From assembly GCA_937881575.1 (NCBI GenBank), contig CALGEI010000079.1:1-61548 (forward strand): a DNA stretch of 61,548 nucleotides. The letters are read 5' to 3'. Shown piece by piece: positions 1-8,790 of the stretch. The translations under genes and the position numbers were made by a program. Under the pieces are notes generated by a model that worked only from the letters and a program-made list of their open reading frames with translations, was not told the origin of the DNA and searched no databases. Each line of letters starts with the position of its first letter. Position 1 is the first letter of the stretch. This stretch comes from an uncultured Flavobacteriales bacterium. Lineage in GTDB: Bacteria; Bacteroidota; Bacteroidia; Flavobacteriales_D; Sanyastnellaceae.

Positions 1-703
1 TGATGGCCATAATGTGGTTTCGCTTTGCATCATTGGCTGCATGAAGCGACAAAGCCAAATTGAAACGCACTTCATCATCTCCTAAGCGCTTGATTGCCTT
101 GGCAATACCTGCCGTACTGACGGTCACCCGCTTCGGAGACATCGCCAATCCGGGATCTCCACAGATGCGATCGATGGACGTCAGCACTGAACTGTAGTTC
201 AGCAAAGGCTCTCCCATTCCCATATAGACGATATTGGAAAGGGGTTTCTTGTAGTGCTCATCAGCCAAGTTTCGAATCATCTCTACCTGATCGTAAATCT
301 CTCCAGCCGTCAAGTTTTTCAGCAACTTGAGCTTACCTGTGGCGCAAAACTTACAGGCCAAACTGCAGCCCACTTGGGAGGAAATGCATGCGGTCATCCG
401 CTTCGTCGTCGGAATCAGAACACCTTCCACAACCTTGTTGATTCCTACATCAAAGGCACACTTGATGGTGCCATCCCGACTGACCTGCTGTTCCGCCAAT
501 CGGATCCGTGAAAGTTCAAAACGTTCGGACAACAAGCCTCGAAATGACTTGGATAGGTTGGTCATTTCATCAAATGAACCTGCACCGTGCGTCCAAATCC
601 AATCTTCAAGCTGCCGGGACCGAAAAGGCTTCTCGCCCAATTCAGAAACCGCATTTGAGAGTTCTTCTGAAGTCAATAACCGTATGTCAGTTCGCTCTGT
701 CAT
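1..703 (-). CDS. rlmN: 23S rRNA (adenine2503-C2)-methyltransferase, 3' part cut by window edge
   Basis: Radical-SAM enzyme that methylates A2503 of 23S rRNA and, in the family, A37 of some tRNAs. About 234 N-terminal codons are present; the C-terminus lies outside the window. The start is ATG at 703-701, reading MTERTDIRLL. The radical-SAM cluster motif is GCSLACKFC with cysteines near residues 113, 117 and 120, followed by ATGKLKLLKNLTAGEI and by the family motif VYMGMGEPLLNY. The C-terminal active-site cysteine cannot be checked. It lies 33 nt downstream of the LytTR regulator on the same strand, so it may be the last gene of that run. A TATCTTCG element (717-710) six nt before the ATG could give it its own promoter. 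Identification is secure from the motifs. Confidence 0.95.
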   Translation of the reverse strand, partial: MTERTDIRLLTSEELSNAVSELGEKPFRSRQLEDWIWTHGAGSFDEMTNLSKSFRGLLSERFELSRIRLAEQQVSRDGTIKCAFDVGINKVVEGVLIPTTKRMTACISSQVGCSLACKFCATGKLKLLKNLTAGEIYDQVEMIRNLADEHYKKPLSNIVYMGMGEPLLNYSSVLTSIDRICGDPGLAMSPKRVTVSTAGIAKAIKRLGDDEVRFNLALSLHAANDAKRNHIMAI

Positions 704-736
704 GAACGGCGAAGATACGGGGAGAACTGAGGTGAG

Positions 737-1549
737 TTATTCCGACGTCAACAATTGCTGTTGTTGTTCCGCCGCAAGGGGCAAAGATTTCTCATCTTGG
801 ACGCCCGTCATAAGCCCAACTAAGCGCTTTCGGACTTGCTCTCTTTTCCGAACGGCCATCGGAATCTCCTTTCCATTGGGAAGAAGCAATGTCCCGTTGC
901 GATGACTGAAGGACTGAACCGCATCGAGGCGAACGAGATAGGAATTGTGAACGCGACAAAACAAACCATCTTGCAGCATTTCTTCAATGCGCTTGAGGTT
1001 TTTCGATACCGTAATCCGCTTTCCTGTTGTGAGATACAGCGTCGAATAGCTTCCGGAAGCCTCTACATAAACAATGTCCGCATGCCGAACAAAATGCCGC
1101 TGACCCGAGGTAATCAATTCAACACGACGTCCCCCTGGAGGAGCAGTCGATTGCGGTGATTCCGGCTGAACACGCAAAGCATATGTAATGCGTTTCGCAC
1201 AAACAACGAGATCCATCGCATCAACAGGCTTGAGTAAATAATCAAAAGCCTTCTTTCTCAATGCCTCAACGGCATATTCATGGTAAGTGGTGCAAAAAAC
1301 AACATGAAACGTACGTTCTTCAAAACGGTCCAACAGTTGAAGTCCAGTTTCATGCGGCATTCGCACATCCAAGAACACCACTTCAGGAGCCAGTTCTTTG
1401 ATCAAGAGAAACGCCTCAGCGGCAGAACTGGCTGTTTGAACGACTTGAAAATGCGGACAATGCCTTTCGATTTGGCGACAAAGGGCCTGACGTGCAGGCA
1501 TCTCATCATCGACAACAAGACAGCGTATGGGTTGATCGGGTGGGTTCAT
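737..1549 (-). CDS. LytTR-family response regulator
   Basis: Two-domain transcriptional regulator of about 270 aa. The receiver domain (residues 8-130) has the acidic pair in CLVVDDEMPAR and the phospho-acceptor aspartate in VVFLDVRMP (about D61), with a switch lysine in YLLKPVDAMDL. The C-terminal LytTR DNA-binding domain (about 150-250) includes FVRHADIVYVEASGSYSTL and FCRVHNSYLVRLDAV, which match the family. I start at ATG 1549 (MNPPDQPIRC); the longer frame would need a TTG. No LytS-type histidine kinase is next to it, so its partner is elsewhere. It sits between the serine hydrolase gene and rlmN. A glutamine run near the C-terminus (AEQQQQLL) is unremarkable. The regulated genes cannot be told from the sequence. 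Confidence 0.9.
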   Translation of the reverse strand: MNPPDQPIRCLVVDDEMPARQALCRQIERHCPHFQVVQTASSAAEAFLLIKELAPEVVFLDVRMPHETGLQLLDRFEERTFHVVFCTTYHEYAVEALRKKAFDYLLKPVDAMDLVVCAKRITYALRVQPESPQSTAPPGGRRVELITSGQRHFVRHADIVYVEASGSYSTLYLTTGKRITVSKNLKRIEEMLQDGLFCRVHNSYLVRLDAVQSFSHRNGTLLLPNGKEIPMAVRKREQVRKRLVGLMTGVQDEKSLPLAAEQQQQLLTSE

Positions 1550-1647
1550 TGAATTAACTGTTTCTGTCAAAACAAGGCCTCAAATAATCTGGTTGAATCC
1601 ATGAATTTATAATTGGCGTCGATGGGTTCACGCTTGTCAAAAGAATT

Positions 1648-2835
1648 TTAACGCTCAAATCCCGCGTTGCGAAGGCCCATTTCCAACACCCGATAGATGT
1701 CAGAGGGCAAAGCTCCTTTCTTCAATGCTTCCTTGTTGTACCCCGTTCGTACCACAATCAAATTCAATTCAGGCACCGAAATGATCATCTGACCCCGCAA
1801 GCCTTCCATGCAGCTAAAAGCACGACCCGCTTCCGTCTTGCCCAACCAGATTTGGTACCCGTAATGTTCCACATCACATGCCTCCGTCATTTCGGCAATA
1901 GGCGTTACAACGGCCTTGGTGAAGTTCTCACTCAAAAGTTGACGACCGCCCCATTGCCCCCCTTGATTCAATAGCTTTCCGAATCGAGCATAGTCACGAG
2001 TTGTGGCATAGAATTGAGCAAAACATCGCTCTACGCCACCCTCCTCGTCCGGAGCGTCCAATCCCCAAAACGCGTTGTCTTCAGCACCCATAGGCTGCCA
2101 AAACCCCTGCTCGACCCAATCGCTCAATGCGCCTTTTCCGAGAGAAGCAAGGATCTCTTCTAGGAGCATGGTGTTCCCTCCTTGATATCTCCATCGGATT
2201 CCCGGTTGATCCGTCACGGCATACGGCTCGACCAATGAACGGATGTCTTCCCGATAATACGCCTTCGCCATGAAACCAAAAGGACTGGAATAACCCTCGC
2301 CGAATGGGATGTGTGATCGCATTTGAAGCAGTTCCTGAATCGTCAGCCCACGTCCAACATCACCTGCAAACCGAGGCAAGTACTGCTCAACTGGATCTTG
2401 CACGTCTAAGAGCCCTTGATCGGCCGCCAATCCAATCGCAAGAGCAACAATGGATTTACATGCTGAGAACGAATTCGTCACCGTGTGTTCATCGTGGCCT
2501 TTCCAGTACTGCTCATATCGGATGGTATCACCTTGGATGATCAGCAAGCTGGACGTCTGATTCGCTTCATTCCAACGCTCATCGTCTGAGGTGAAGGGAT
2601 TGACATCATTTACGGCTTTAGCCCAAGGCTGCGGAGATTCAGACGCAGCGATTGTCCGCAATTCGCGAAACTCGATGTCATCAATATTGGAGTTCTTCCA
2701 CCCTCGGAAGTATGTTTCCTGAATACCGCTCCAGATGTAGCCATGATTCGTAATGAATGAAAGAACAACGAAGCTCAAAACAATGGCAACAATGATCCTG
2801 AGACGGCGCATGGTCAGTTTTTTTGCGAATTTCAT
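1648..2835 (-). CDS. Serine hydrolase, beta-lactamase/CubicO family, membrane-anchored
   Basis: Penicillin-binding-protein-like serine hydrolase of 395 aa. The N-terminus (KFAKKLTMRRLRIIVAIV) is a basic stretch followed by one hydrophobic segment, a signal anchor or uncleaved signal peptide. The nucleophile motif SxxK is SACK (residues about 124-127, in NSFSACKSIVALAIG). The second motif is WRYQGGNTMLL, matching the YxN region of this subgroup, and a GLRGQMIISVPELNLIVV segment takes the place of the KTG strand. Substrate is unknown; relatives include esterases, peptidases and beta-lactamase-like enzymes, so resistance should not be assumed. ATG at 2835 is used instead of the TTG one codon upstream. 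It lies 15 nt downstream of lipB and is probably co-transcribed. Confidence 0.85.
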   Translation of the reverse strand: MKFAKKLTMRRLRIIVAIVLSFVVLSFITNHGYIWSGIQETYFRGWKNSNIDDIEFRELRTIAASESPQPWAKAVNDVNPFTSDDERWNEANQTSSLLIIQGDTIRYEQYWKGHDEHTVTNSFSACKSIVALAIGLAADQGLLDVQDPVEQYLPRFAGDVGRGLTIQELLQMRSHIPFGEGYSSPFGFMAKAYYREDIRSLVEPYAVTDQPGIRWRYQGGNTMLLEEILASLGKGALSDWVEQGFWQPMGAEDNAFWGLDAPDEEGGVERCFAQFYATTRDYARFGKLLNQGGQWGGRQLLSENFTKAVVTPIAEMTEACDVEHYGYQIWLGKTEAGRAFSCMEGLRGQMIISVPELNLIVVRTGYNKEALKKGALPSDIYRVLEMGLRNAGFER

Positions 2836-2850
2836 CAAAACCGGAGCAAT

Positions 2851-3588
2851 TCAGACCGCTTCAGATAGATTCCATTGAAACAAATCACCCAAGTGCTTCA
2901 AAACAGCTGATTTTACCACCTCATCATCCAGGGTTTTTCCGACTTCTTTGGACAACGACGTGACTCCACGGTCGCCAATTCCACAAGGAACGATAAGGTC
3001 GAAAAACTGCAAATCCGTGTTGATATTGAATGCGAAACCATGCATGGTCACCCAGCGGGAACACTTCACGCCGAGAGCGGCTATTTTTCGGGCGCCCAAA
3101 CCCGCTTCAGGGTTTACCCACACACCGGTAAGGCCTTCTATTCGGCCTGTTTCCAATCCATAATCAGCACAAGTCCGGATAATGGCCTCTTCCAACATCC
3201 GCATGTACTTGCCGATATCCGTATAGAATTGCTCCAAATCCAAAATGGGATAACCCACCAATTGTCCCGGTCCGTGGTAGGTAATGTCACCGCCTCGGTT
3301 GGTCGGGAAATACTCGACTCCTAAGTCCTTGAGGCGTTGTTCAGAAGCAACCACATGACCCACATCACCTGTCTTTCCCAGTGTCAAAACATGGTCGTGC
3401 TCAACGAAGATGAGATGGTTTTCAGGGAGGTACAGGGTCAGATCATCCGAACGGTCTTGCCCTTCTAAACCAGCATCGCGTCGCAATTTCTTCTGCTCCA
3501 ACGCTGCCTTCATAAGCTGCTCTTGCAGCGCCAGAGTCGGCGTGTACGCTGAACGACCCAACGAATGAAAACGAACCTTGGGTGTCAT
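2851..3588 (-). CDS. lipB: Lipoyl(octanoyl) transferase
   Basis: Transfers octanoyl groups from acyl carrier protein to lipoyl domains of 2-oxoacid dehydrogenases and the glycine cleavage H protein, the first step of endogenous lipoate synthesis in the cytoplasm. The 245-aa protein has the family motifs RGGDITYHGPGQLVGYP, the lysine-bearing segment GARKIAALGVKCSRW with MHGFAFNIN behind it, and the acyl-accepting cysteine in LIVPCGIGDRGVTS. Length is typical. It lies 10 nt downstream of the SIS isomerase gene and 15 nt upstream of the serine hydrolase gene on the same strand. lipA is not in the window. Confidence 0.96.
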   Translation of the reverse strand: MTPKVRFHSLGRSAYTPTLALQEQLMKAALEQKKLRRDAGLEGQDRSDDLTLYLPENHLIFVEHDHVLTLGKTGDVGHVVASEQRLKDLGVEYFPTNRGGDITYHGPGQLVGYPILDLEQFYTDIGKYMRMLEEAIIRTCADYGLETGRIEGLTGVWVNPEAGLGARKIAALGVKCSRWVTMHGFAFNINTDLQFFDLIVPCGIGDRGVTSLSKEVGKTLDDEVVKSAVLKHLGDLFQWNLSEAV

Positions 3589-3598
3589 CCGTTCCGCA

Positions 3599-4597
3599 TC
3601 AATAAGGAATTTTGGACAAGGCTTCTTTCAAATGATCGATGTTGCGGATATCCACCGGGTCAACCCCCTCATTTTCAGCCAGCAGCAAGCTCGTCCAATC
3701 TCCCACATGAACAAGATCGAAAAAGCGCAAAATCGCATCATCTCCATCCCCCTCAACGACCACCACGTCGGCTCCTTGTTCCTGAAAAATTTCCATGCAA
3801 ACATCCATTCGGGCTCGTGTTCTAGGATGGTCCTCGGGCGCTTGAAAAACCAACGCAATGATCTGTTCATCTCCGCTTTCCCATCCCACCAATTCATTGT
3901 GATTCATCTCCGGGAAAACGTGATGTGAGCACAGCATCTTGCTGTTTTCATTCAGTTGTTGTCTCCATCGAATGATGAGTCCTTCTTGCGAAGCATCGCC
4001 ATAAAGCAGGACTTTTCGGCCATCCAGTAATTCTGCCAAAGATTCGCCTCGACTGATGGCATTTTCTTGGCCTTCAGTCAAATGGTCTCCGACGCGACCA
4101 AAGGCAGCGCGTTGCTCATCAGAGGCCAAGCCAGCAGCATGCAGAACGTGGAAGACGCTTGTAAACGCATATCCAAATTGAGACCGTGGCGGCTGGCCGC
4201 CTGGAAAACGAACAGATGGCCATCCGTGTTGATTCGCCAATTCGCCTAATTGACCCCCTGAAGTAATCGCCACGATGCGGGCTCCCCGCTCTTGGGCTAA
4301 ATTCAAGGCGATTAAGGTCTCTTCTGTATTGCCCGAATAACTGCAGGCCACCACCAGTGTCTCAGGCCCTACCCAACCCGGAATCGAATAGTCCGAATTG
4401 GCTTGTATTGGAACAGGACTTGTAGCGGCGAGCATGCGTGACGCAATGACACCACTGATTCCGCTGCCGCCCATGCCCAAGATCAAAGCCCCCGTGGGGG
4501 TAAAGCCCGTTAAGTCAATGGGTGAGTTTTCAACCACACTCCACGCATCGCGCATTTGGTTGGGAAATTCCGTGATCAACCTTCTCATCAATTCCAT
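3599..4597 (-). CDS. Bifunctional phosphoglucose/phosphomannose isomerase-type SIS protein
   Basis: SIS-domain sugar-phosphate isomerase of 332 aa. The first SIS subdomain shows LGMGGSGISGVIASRML, and the sugar-phosphate-binding loop is ACSYSGNTEETL. The segment EMNHNELVGWE carries the glutamate/histidine pair expected at the active site of the archaeal-type PGI/PMI family (SIS_PGI_PMI). Family members interconvert glucose-6-P or mannose-6-P with fructose-6-P. The actual specificity cannot be read from sequence. The gene sits 12 nt downstream of the TonB-dependent receptor gene and 10 nt upstream of lipB, consistent with one operon. Confidence 0.85.
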   Translation of the reverse strand: MELMRRLITEFPNQMRDAWSVVENSPIDLTGFTPTGALILGMGGSGISGVIASRMLAATSPVPIQANSDYSIPGWVGPETLVVACSYSGNTEETLIALNLAQERGARIVAITSGGQLGELANQHGWPSVRFPGGQPPRSQFGYAFTSVFHVLHAAGLASDEQRAAFGRVGDHLTEGQENAISRGESLAELLDGRKVLLYGDASQEGLIIRWRQQLNENSKMLCSHHVFPEMNHNELVGWESGDEQIIALVFQAPEDHPRTRARMDVCMEIFQEQGADVVVVEGDGDDAILRFFDLVHVGDWTSLLLAENEGVDPVDIRNIDHLKEALSKIPY

Positions 4598-4609
4598 GAC
4601 CTCTGTCTT

Positions 4610-6661
4610 TTAAGATTTCAAATCAAAAATAAGGCTGAATCGGACATTTCTACCCGGTTGCACCACTTGGCCCACATCCAAGTACTGCGCATTCAAAACA
4701 TTGTTCAATCGAATCGCTGTTTTGATTTGATTTTGCTCGCCCCATTCGCGTTGCAAAGAGAAGCCCAATAAGTGCACCGCAACACGTTCGGTCTGGATGG
4801 CAAATGGTTGACTTCGTTCCTGTAAGCTATACCGGATGGCGCCTTCTACACCCGCAGGCAAATCCCAATCCGTGACGACATCGACCTTCGATTTGAGGTA
4901 ATCCAAGACATAGATGGAAGTGAAGTCTACAGGTGTCTGATCTGCTTCGATCCACGCATAAGTCGCACGCGCCATGCGCAAAAGGGTGCCTTCATGCTTA
5001 TATGTGAATGTCAAGTCTACACCCCTGAAGTCGATGGCCGACAAGTTGGCCGCCTGGTACACGTCCACTGCCGGAACGGATTGATCGTATTTGATCCAGT
5101 CGATTAGGTTCTTGCCTTTCCGAATGAATCCGGAAGTCTCCATCATCAGTCGATTGGGAAGAATGGACCACCGAGCGCCAATCTCTGCTTGCTCAGCAAA
5201 TTCTGGCAACAAATCCTCACTGCCTTGAGCGCCTCCAACATTGTAATACAAGTCCGTAAACGATGGATGGCGCACGGACCTTCCCGCGGAGGCAAAGAAG
5301 ACATATTCTTCCTCTGCTCCTGCGCGGTATCGAATGTCAGCTGAAGGTAGGAATTGTTGTCCAAATCGACTGTTCACGTTGGTCCCGGCTGTTACAGAGG
5401 CCAACAAACGCCCTGATTCTGAGCGCCCACTCCAAGAGACCAAAGCGTCCAAGTTGGTCCGTTGGTCTCCTCTTGGGTACATCTCTGGGGCTCCTTCTGA
5501 TTCAGCTCCTAGGCGGTTGCTTTGGATCATTTCCTCGCGAACATCTGCGGAAAACGTCACCATCGATTGGTCGCGGTACCATTGGATTTTTCCATTCAAT
5601 GCAGCCGTCAACGATCGGTGTTGATTGGCGCCCGTATACCACGACGCGCCGGGCGCATACAGTCCCGCTGTATCGGCATCAGCTTGAGCATCCAAAGGAT
5701 TCCTGACAAAAAAGCCATCTGCTGTTTCTTGATACCAACCCGATCCTTCACGGTACAATTCAAACCGGTCGCGATGGTAGCGGCCATGCGCAGCGGCAGA
5801 CGCGCGCCAATTGGAACCCGTGCGCTCCCAATTCAGCTGCGCAATCGCGGCTTGGGTCGTTTCAAACTGATCCGGATAAGTGGACGTGTAAAAATTCTGC
5901 GCGCCAAATGCTTTGTCTTCCAAAGCCACCATCATTTTCCATTTCTGTGTCCCTTGGTCCCAATCAGAAACCCACATGGCACGTGTTATCTGAGCATCTG
6001 CATTGTCCACATGACCATCGGTTTCCGCTCGTGAAAGACTAAAACGCTGCGTCGCCTGTGCGCCTTTGATGTCCGCATGCAAACGCAAACGCTTCCACCC
6101 AAAGCTGCCCACTTCAATCGCCGCTGAGCCCCCATCAGTCACTCCCCCTGTTGGCGTTCGTAAGTGGACTGAACCGGCAAACGCACCTGATCCCGCCATA
6201 GCGCCTGATCCGCTTCGGACCACCTCCACGTGGCCCAAATCCTCCGGATCAATAGGCACGTTCATCAAGTGGTGCCCTGTATGAGGAGCGCTCCAGCGCA
6301 CGCCATTGACAAGCAGAGCCGTTTGCTCAAATGAGCCCCCACGGATGCTGATGTCACTTTGAATGCCCCACGGTCCTCGACTTCGAATGTCCACACCGGT
6401 AGTAAACTCCAACGCCTCAGTGAGGGACACCGCGGTCTCCAATTCACTCGCTGCCAGCACTGTAGTAGCTTTCGGCGCTTCCAATTGCAGTATAGAGAGG
6501 AGTGACGTACCGACTGAAACAGGGGCTTCAGGAAGCAGAACTAGGGGAATGACACGCCCCTCAACAGCCAACGAATCTTGACCGAGTGCCGTAAATTCGG
6601 CTAAGCCGGGTATCCCAACAAACGCGATACACGCTAAGAAATGTAACCTGAAAATTCCCAT
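4610..6661 (-). CDS. TonB-dependent outer-membrane receptor
   Basis: Outer-membrane beta-barrel receptor with an N-terminal plug, 683 aa, of the smaller cobalamin/siderophore-receptor type rather than the SusC type. A signal peptide ends near LAEFTALGQDS. The plug contains EFTTGVDIRSRGPWGIQSD, SIRGGSFEQTALLVNG and EVVRSGSGAMAGSGAFAG, the classical TonB-receptor signature. The rest is barrel-like and ends in the aromatic-rich NVRFSLIFDLKS. The substrate is unknown: there is no riboswitch or co-localised ABC transporter to indicate B12 or iron. It is the first gene of the minus-strand run and lies divergent from lysS; a TACGTTTG element at 6696-6689 is the likely -7 box. Confidence 0.9.
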   Translation of the reverse strand: MGIFRLHFLACIAFVGIPGLAEFTALGQDSLAVEGRVIPLVLLPEAPVSVGTSLLSILQLEAPKATTVLAASELETAVSLTEALEFTTGVDIRSRGPWGIQSDISIRGGSFEQTALLVNGVRWSAPHTGHHLMNVPIDPEDLGHVEVVRSGSGAMAGSGAFAGSVHLRTPTGGVTDGGSAAIEVGSFGWKRLRLHADIKGAQATQRFSLSRAETDGHVDNADAQITRAMWVSDWDQGTQKWKMMVALEDKAFGAQNFYTSTYPDQFETTQAAIAQLNWERTGSNWRASAAAHGRYHRDRFELYREGSGWYQETADGFFVRNPLDAQADADTAGLYAPGASWYTGANQHRSLTAALNGKIQWYRDQSMVTFSADVREEMIQSNRLGAESEGAPEMYPRGDQRTNLDALVSWSGRSESGRLLASVTAGTNVNSRFGQQFLPSADIRYRAGAEEEYVFFASAGRSVRHPSFTDLYYNVGGAQGSEDLLPEFAEQAEIGARWSILPNRLMMETSGFIRKGKNLIDWIKYDQSVPAVDVYQAANLSAIDFRGVDLTFTYKHEGTLLRMARATYAWIEADQTPVDFTSIYVLDYLKSKVDVVTDWDLPAGVEGAIRYSLQERSQPFAIQTERVAVHLLGFSLQREWGEQNQIKTAIRLNNVLNAQYLDVGQVVQPGRNVRFSLIFDLKS

Positions 6662-6688
6662 TGATTTCGGACGTTATGATTGCAAATG

Positions 6689-6696
6689 CAAACGTA
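6689..6696 (-). promoter_or_regulatory. Putative -7 element of the TonB-receptor promoter
   Basis: TACGTTTG read on the minus strand fits the Bacteroidota TAnnTTTG consensus, 27 nt before the receptor ATG. A TTG lies 16 nt farther upstream as a possible -33 element. Predicted transcript leader is about 20 nt. Confidence 0.5.
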
Positions 6697-6740
6697 CAAA
6701 GGTCGACGAGACCAACCACCACTCAGTCCGTCCATCGATG

Positions 6741-6748
6741 TACCTTTG
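6741..6748 (+). promoter_or_regulatory. Putative -7 element directly before the lysS start codon
   Basis: TACCTTTG matches TAnnTTTG exactly and ends four nt before ATG 6753. If it is the -7 box, transcription begins at or within the start codon, so the mRNA would be leaderless. It also argues against the in-frame ATG at 6738, which lies upstream of the element. No clear -33 TTG was seen. Confidence 0.5.
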
Positions 6749-6752
6749 CGCC

Positions 6753-8465
6753 ATGCAATTGTCGGAACAAGAACGCATTCGAAGGGACTCTCTCGTCGAA
6801 TTACGGAAACTAGGAATTGAACCTTATCCCGCGGCCGCATTCAATGCGACCCACCGCTCAACAGAACTCGCTGCTTCCTTCAAGGACGGCATGGAAGTCA
6901 CTTTGGCTGGACGCTTGATGAGCCGGAGGATCATGGGCAAGGCTTCTTTTGCTGAAATGCAAGACAGCGAAGGCACCTTCCAGCTTTATCTCAACCGAGA
7001 TGAGTTGTGCCCAGGAGAGGATAAAACAACGTACAATGTTGTCTTTAAGAAACTGCTCGATCGAGGAGATTTCATTGGTGTATCCGGTGAAACCTTCACC
7101 ACCCAAACGGGCGAACAGAGTCTCCTTGTTAGAGAGCTTACGGTTCTTTCAAAGTCATTGAAGCCCCTCCCTGCCGTGAAGGTGGATGATGCTGGCAACA
7201 CACATGACGCCTTCTCTGATCCCGAATTGCGGTATCGCATGCGCTATGTAGACCTCGTCGTCAACCCGCATGTTCGAGAAACATTTGAAGCACGATCCCG
7301 CATCATTCGCACGATCCGGGAATCGTTTGACCAACAAGGTTGGCTTGAAGTGGACACACCTGTTTTGCAAGCCATTCCAGGCGGTGCTGCCGCACGACCA
7401 TTCAAAACGCATCACAATGCATTGGACATTCCGCTGTATTTGCGAATTGCCAATGAATTGTACTTGAAACGATTGATTGTTGGCGGTTTTGAGGGTGTGT
7501 ATGAGTTCTCGAGGAACTTCCGAAACGAAGGCATGGATCGGACCCACAATCCTGAATTCACGGTTTTGGAATTGTACGTGGCGTACAAGGACTACCACTG
7601 GATGATGGAGACCATGGAAAACCTCATTGGAGACGTCTGCCAATCCGTCCATGGAAAAACGCAGGCAACCCTGGGGGGACAAGAAATCAACTTCAAGCCA
7701 CCTTACAAACGCGTCACCATGCGCGATGCCATATTGGAACACACTGGAATTGACATCGACGGGAAAAACGAAGCCGAGCTTCGCAGCGCTTGTCAATCAG
7801 TGGGCGTGGATACGGATGACAGCATGGGGAAAGGCAAGTTGATTGACGAGTTGTTCGGCGAGAAATGCGAGCACCACTTCATCCAACCGACGTTTATCAT
7901 CGATTATCCTGTGGAAATGTCACCCCTTACGAAGGTGCACCGCGACAAACCCGACTACACGGAACGGTTTGAGTTGATGATCAACGGGACTGAAGTCGCC
8001 AACGCATACAGCGAACTCAACGACCCCATCGTACAACGAGAACGGTTCGAGGAACAGCTCAAGCTGGGTGAACGAGGGGACGATGAAGCCATGTTCATTG
8101 ATCAGGATTTCTTGCGCGCATTGGAATACGGCATGCCGCCAACCAGTGGTGTGGGAATCGGTATTGACCGCTTGGTCATGATGCTGACCAACCAAACATC
8201 CATTCAAGAGGTGTTGTTGTTCCCACAGATGCGTCCGGAAGTATTCAGTACCGGACCGAATTTGAAGGCGCTCGAGGAATTGGGCATCCCCAGCGATTGG
8301 ACTGAACATGTGGCCGCCGCGGGATTTGATTCCGCCACCGCTCTTTCCGAAACATCCCCTGCGGGACTGCGCGAAAAGATGAACGGCTACCGCAAAAAGA
8401 ACAAACTGTCTCTCCCTGCCCTTTCATTGGAAGAGGTGGAAGCCTGGTTTTCTACCATTCATTAA
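6753..8465 (+). CDS. lysS: Lysyl-tRNA synthetase, class II
   Basis: Charges tRNA-Lys. The 570-aa protein begins MQLSEQERIRRDSL, the usual opening of class II LysRS, so ATG 6753 is preferred over ATG 6738. An OB-fold anticodon-binding domain (about residues 50-150) precedes the catalytic domain. Class II motif 2 is seen in EFSRNFRNEGMDRTHNPEF and motif 3 in GVGIGIDRLVMMLTN. After motif 3 there is an extension of roughly 70 residues (SDWTEHVAAAGFDSATAL and onward), longer than E. coli LysS and of a kind common in Bacteroidota. It is transcribed divergently from the TonB receptor, with DUF59 and dxr genes 13 nt and further downstream. Confidence 0.98.
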   Translation: MQLSEQERIRRDSLVELRKLGIEPYPAAAFNATHRSTELAASFKDGMEVTLAGRLMSRRIMGKASFAEMQDSEGTFQLYLNRDELCPGEDKTTYNVVFKKLLDRGDFIGVSGETFTTQTGEQSLLVRELTVLSKSLKPLPAVKVDDAGNTHDAFSDPELRYRMRYVDLVVNPHVRETFEARSRIIRTIRESFDQQGWLEVDTPVLQAIPGGAAARPFKTHHNALDIPLYLRIANELYLKRLIVGGFEGVYEFSRNFRNEGMDRTHNPEFTVLELYVAYKDYHWMMETMENLIGDVCQSVHGKTQATLGGQEINFKPPYKRVTMRDAILEHTGIDIDGKNEAELRSACQSVGVDTDDSMGKGKLIDELFGEKCEHHFIQPTFIIDYPVEMSPLTKVHRDKPDYTERFELMINGTEVANAYSELNDPIVQRERFEEQLKLGERGDDEAMFIDQDFLRALEYGMPPTSGVGIGIDRLVMMLTNQTSIQEVLLFPQMRPEVFSTGPNLKALEELGIPSDWTEHVAAAGFDSATALSETSPAGLREKMNGYRKKNKLSLPALSLEEVEAWFSTIH

Positions 8466-8478
8466 GCTCACTTTTTCG

Positions 8479-8790
8479 ATGTCCGCACCTTTCAAGCAAT
8501 CCACTGTTATTGCCGTTTTAAAAACCATTCATGACCCGGAAATTCCCGTGGACATTTATGAGTTGGGATTGATTTATGAAGTGAAAATAACCGGTGATGG
8601 ATTCGTTCACATCGAGATGACACTCACTTCGCCCAATTGTCCTGTCGCCGAAAGTCTACCCGCAGAAGTGGAAGAGAAGGTCTCCGGAATTGAAGGGGCT
8701 ACAGGCGCCAAAGTCAATATTGTTTTCGATCCACCATGGACTCAAGATCTCATGAGTGAAGAAGCCAAACTAGAACTCGGATTCCTTTGA
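8479..8790 (+). CDS. DUF59/MIP18-family protein (SufT/PaaD-like)
   Basis: Small 103-aa protein of the MIP18/DUF59 family, whose members act in iron-sulfur cluster assembly or delivery. The N-terminal half has the signature TIHDPEIPVDIYELGLIYEV and a conserved cysteine occurs in SPNCPVAESLP. The C-terminal half VNIVFDPPWTQDLMSEEAK is also typical. It lies 13 nt after lysS, and its stop codon overlaps the dxr start. No suf genes are adjacent, although dxr feeds the isoprenoid pathway, whose two last steps use Fe-S enzymes. A functional link is inference only. Confidence 0.88.
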   Translation: MSAPFKQSTVIAVLKTIHDPEIPVDIYELGLIYEVKITGDGFVHIEMTLTSPNCPVAESLPAEVEEKVSGIEGATGAKVNIVFDPPWTQDLMSEEAKLELGFL

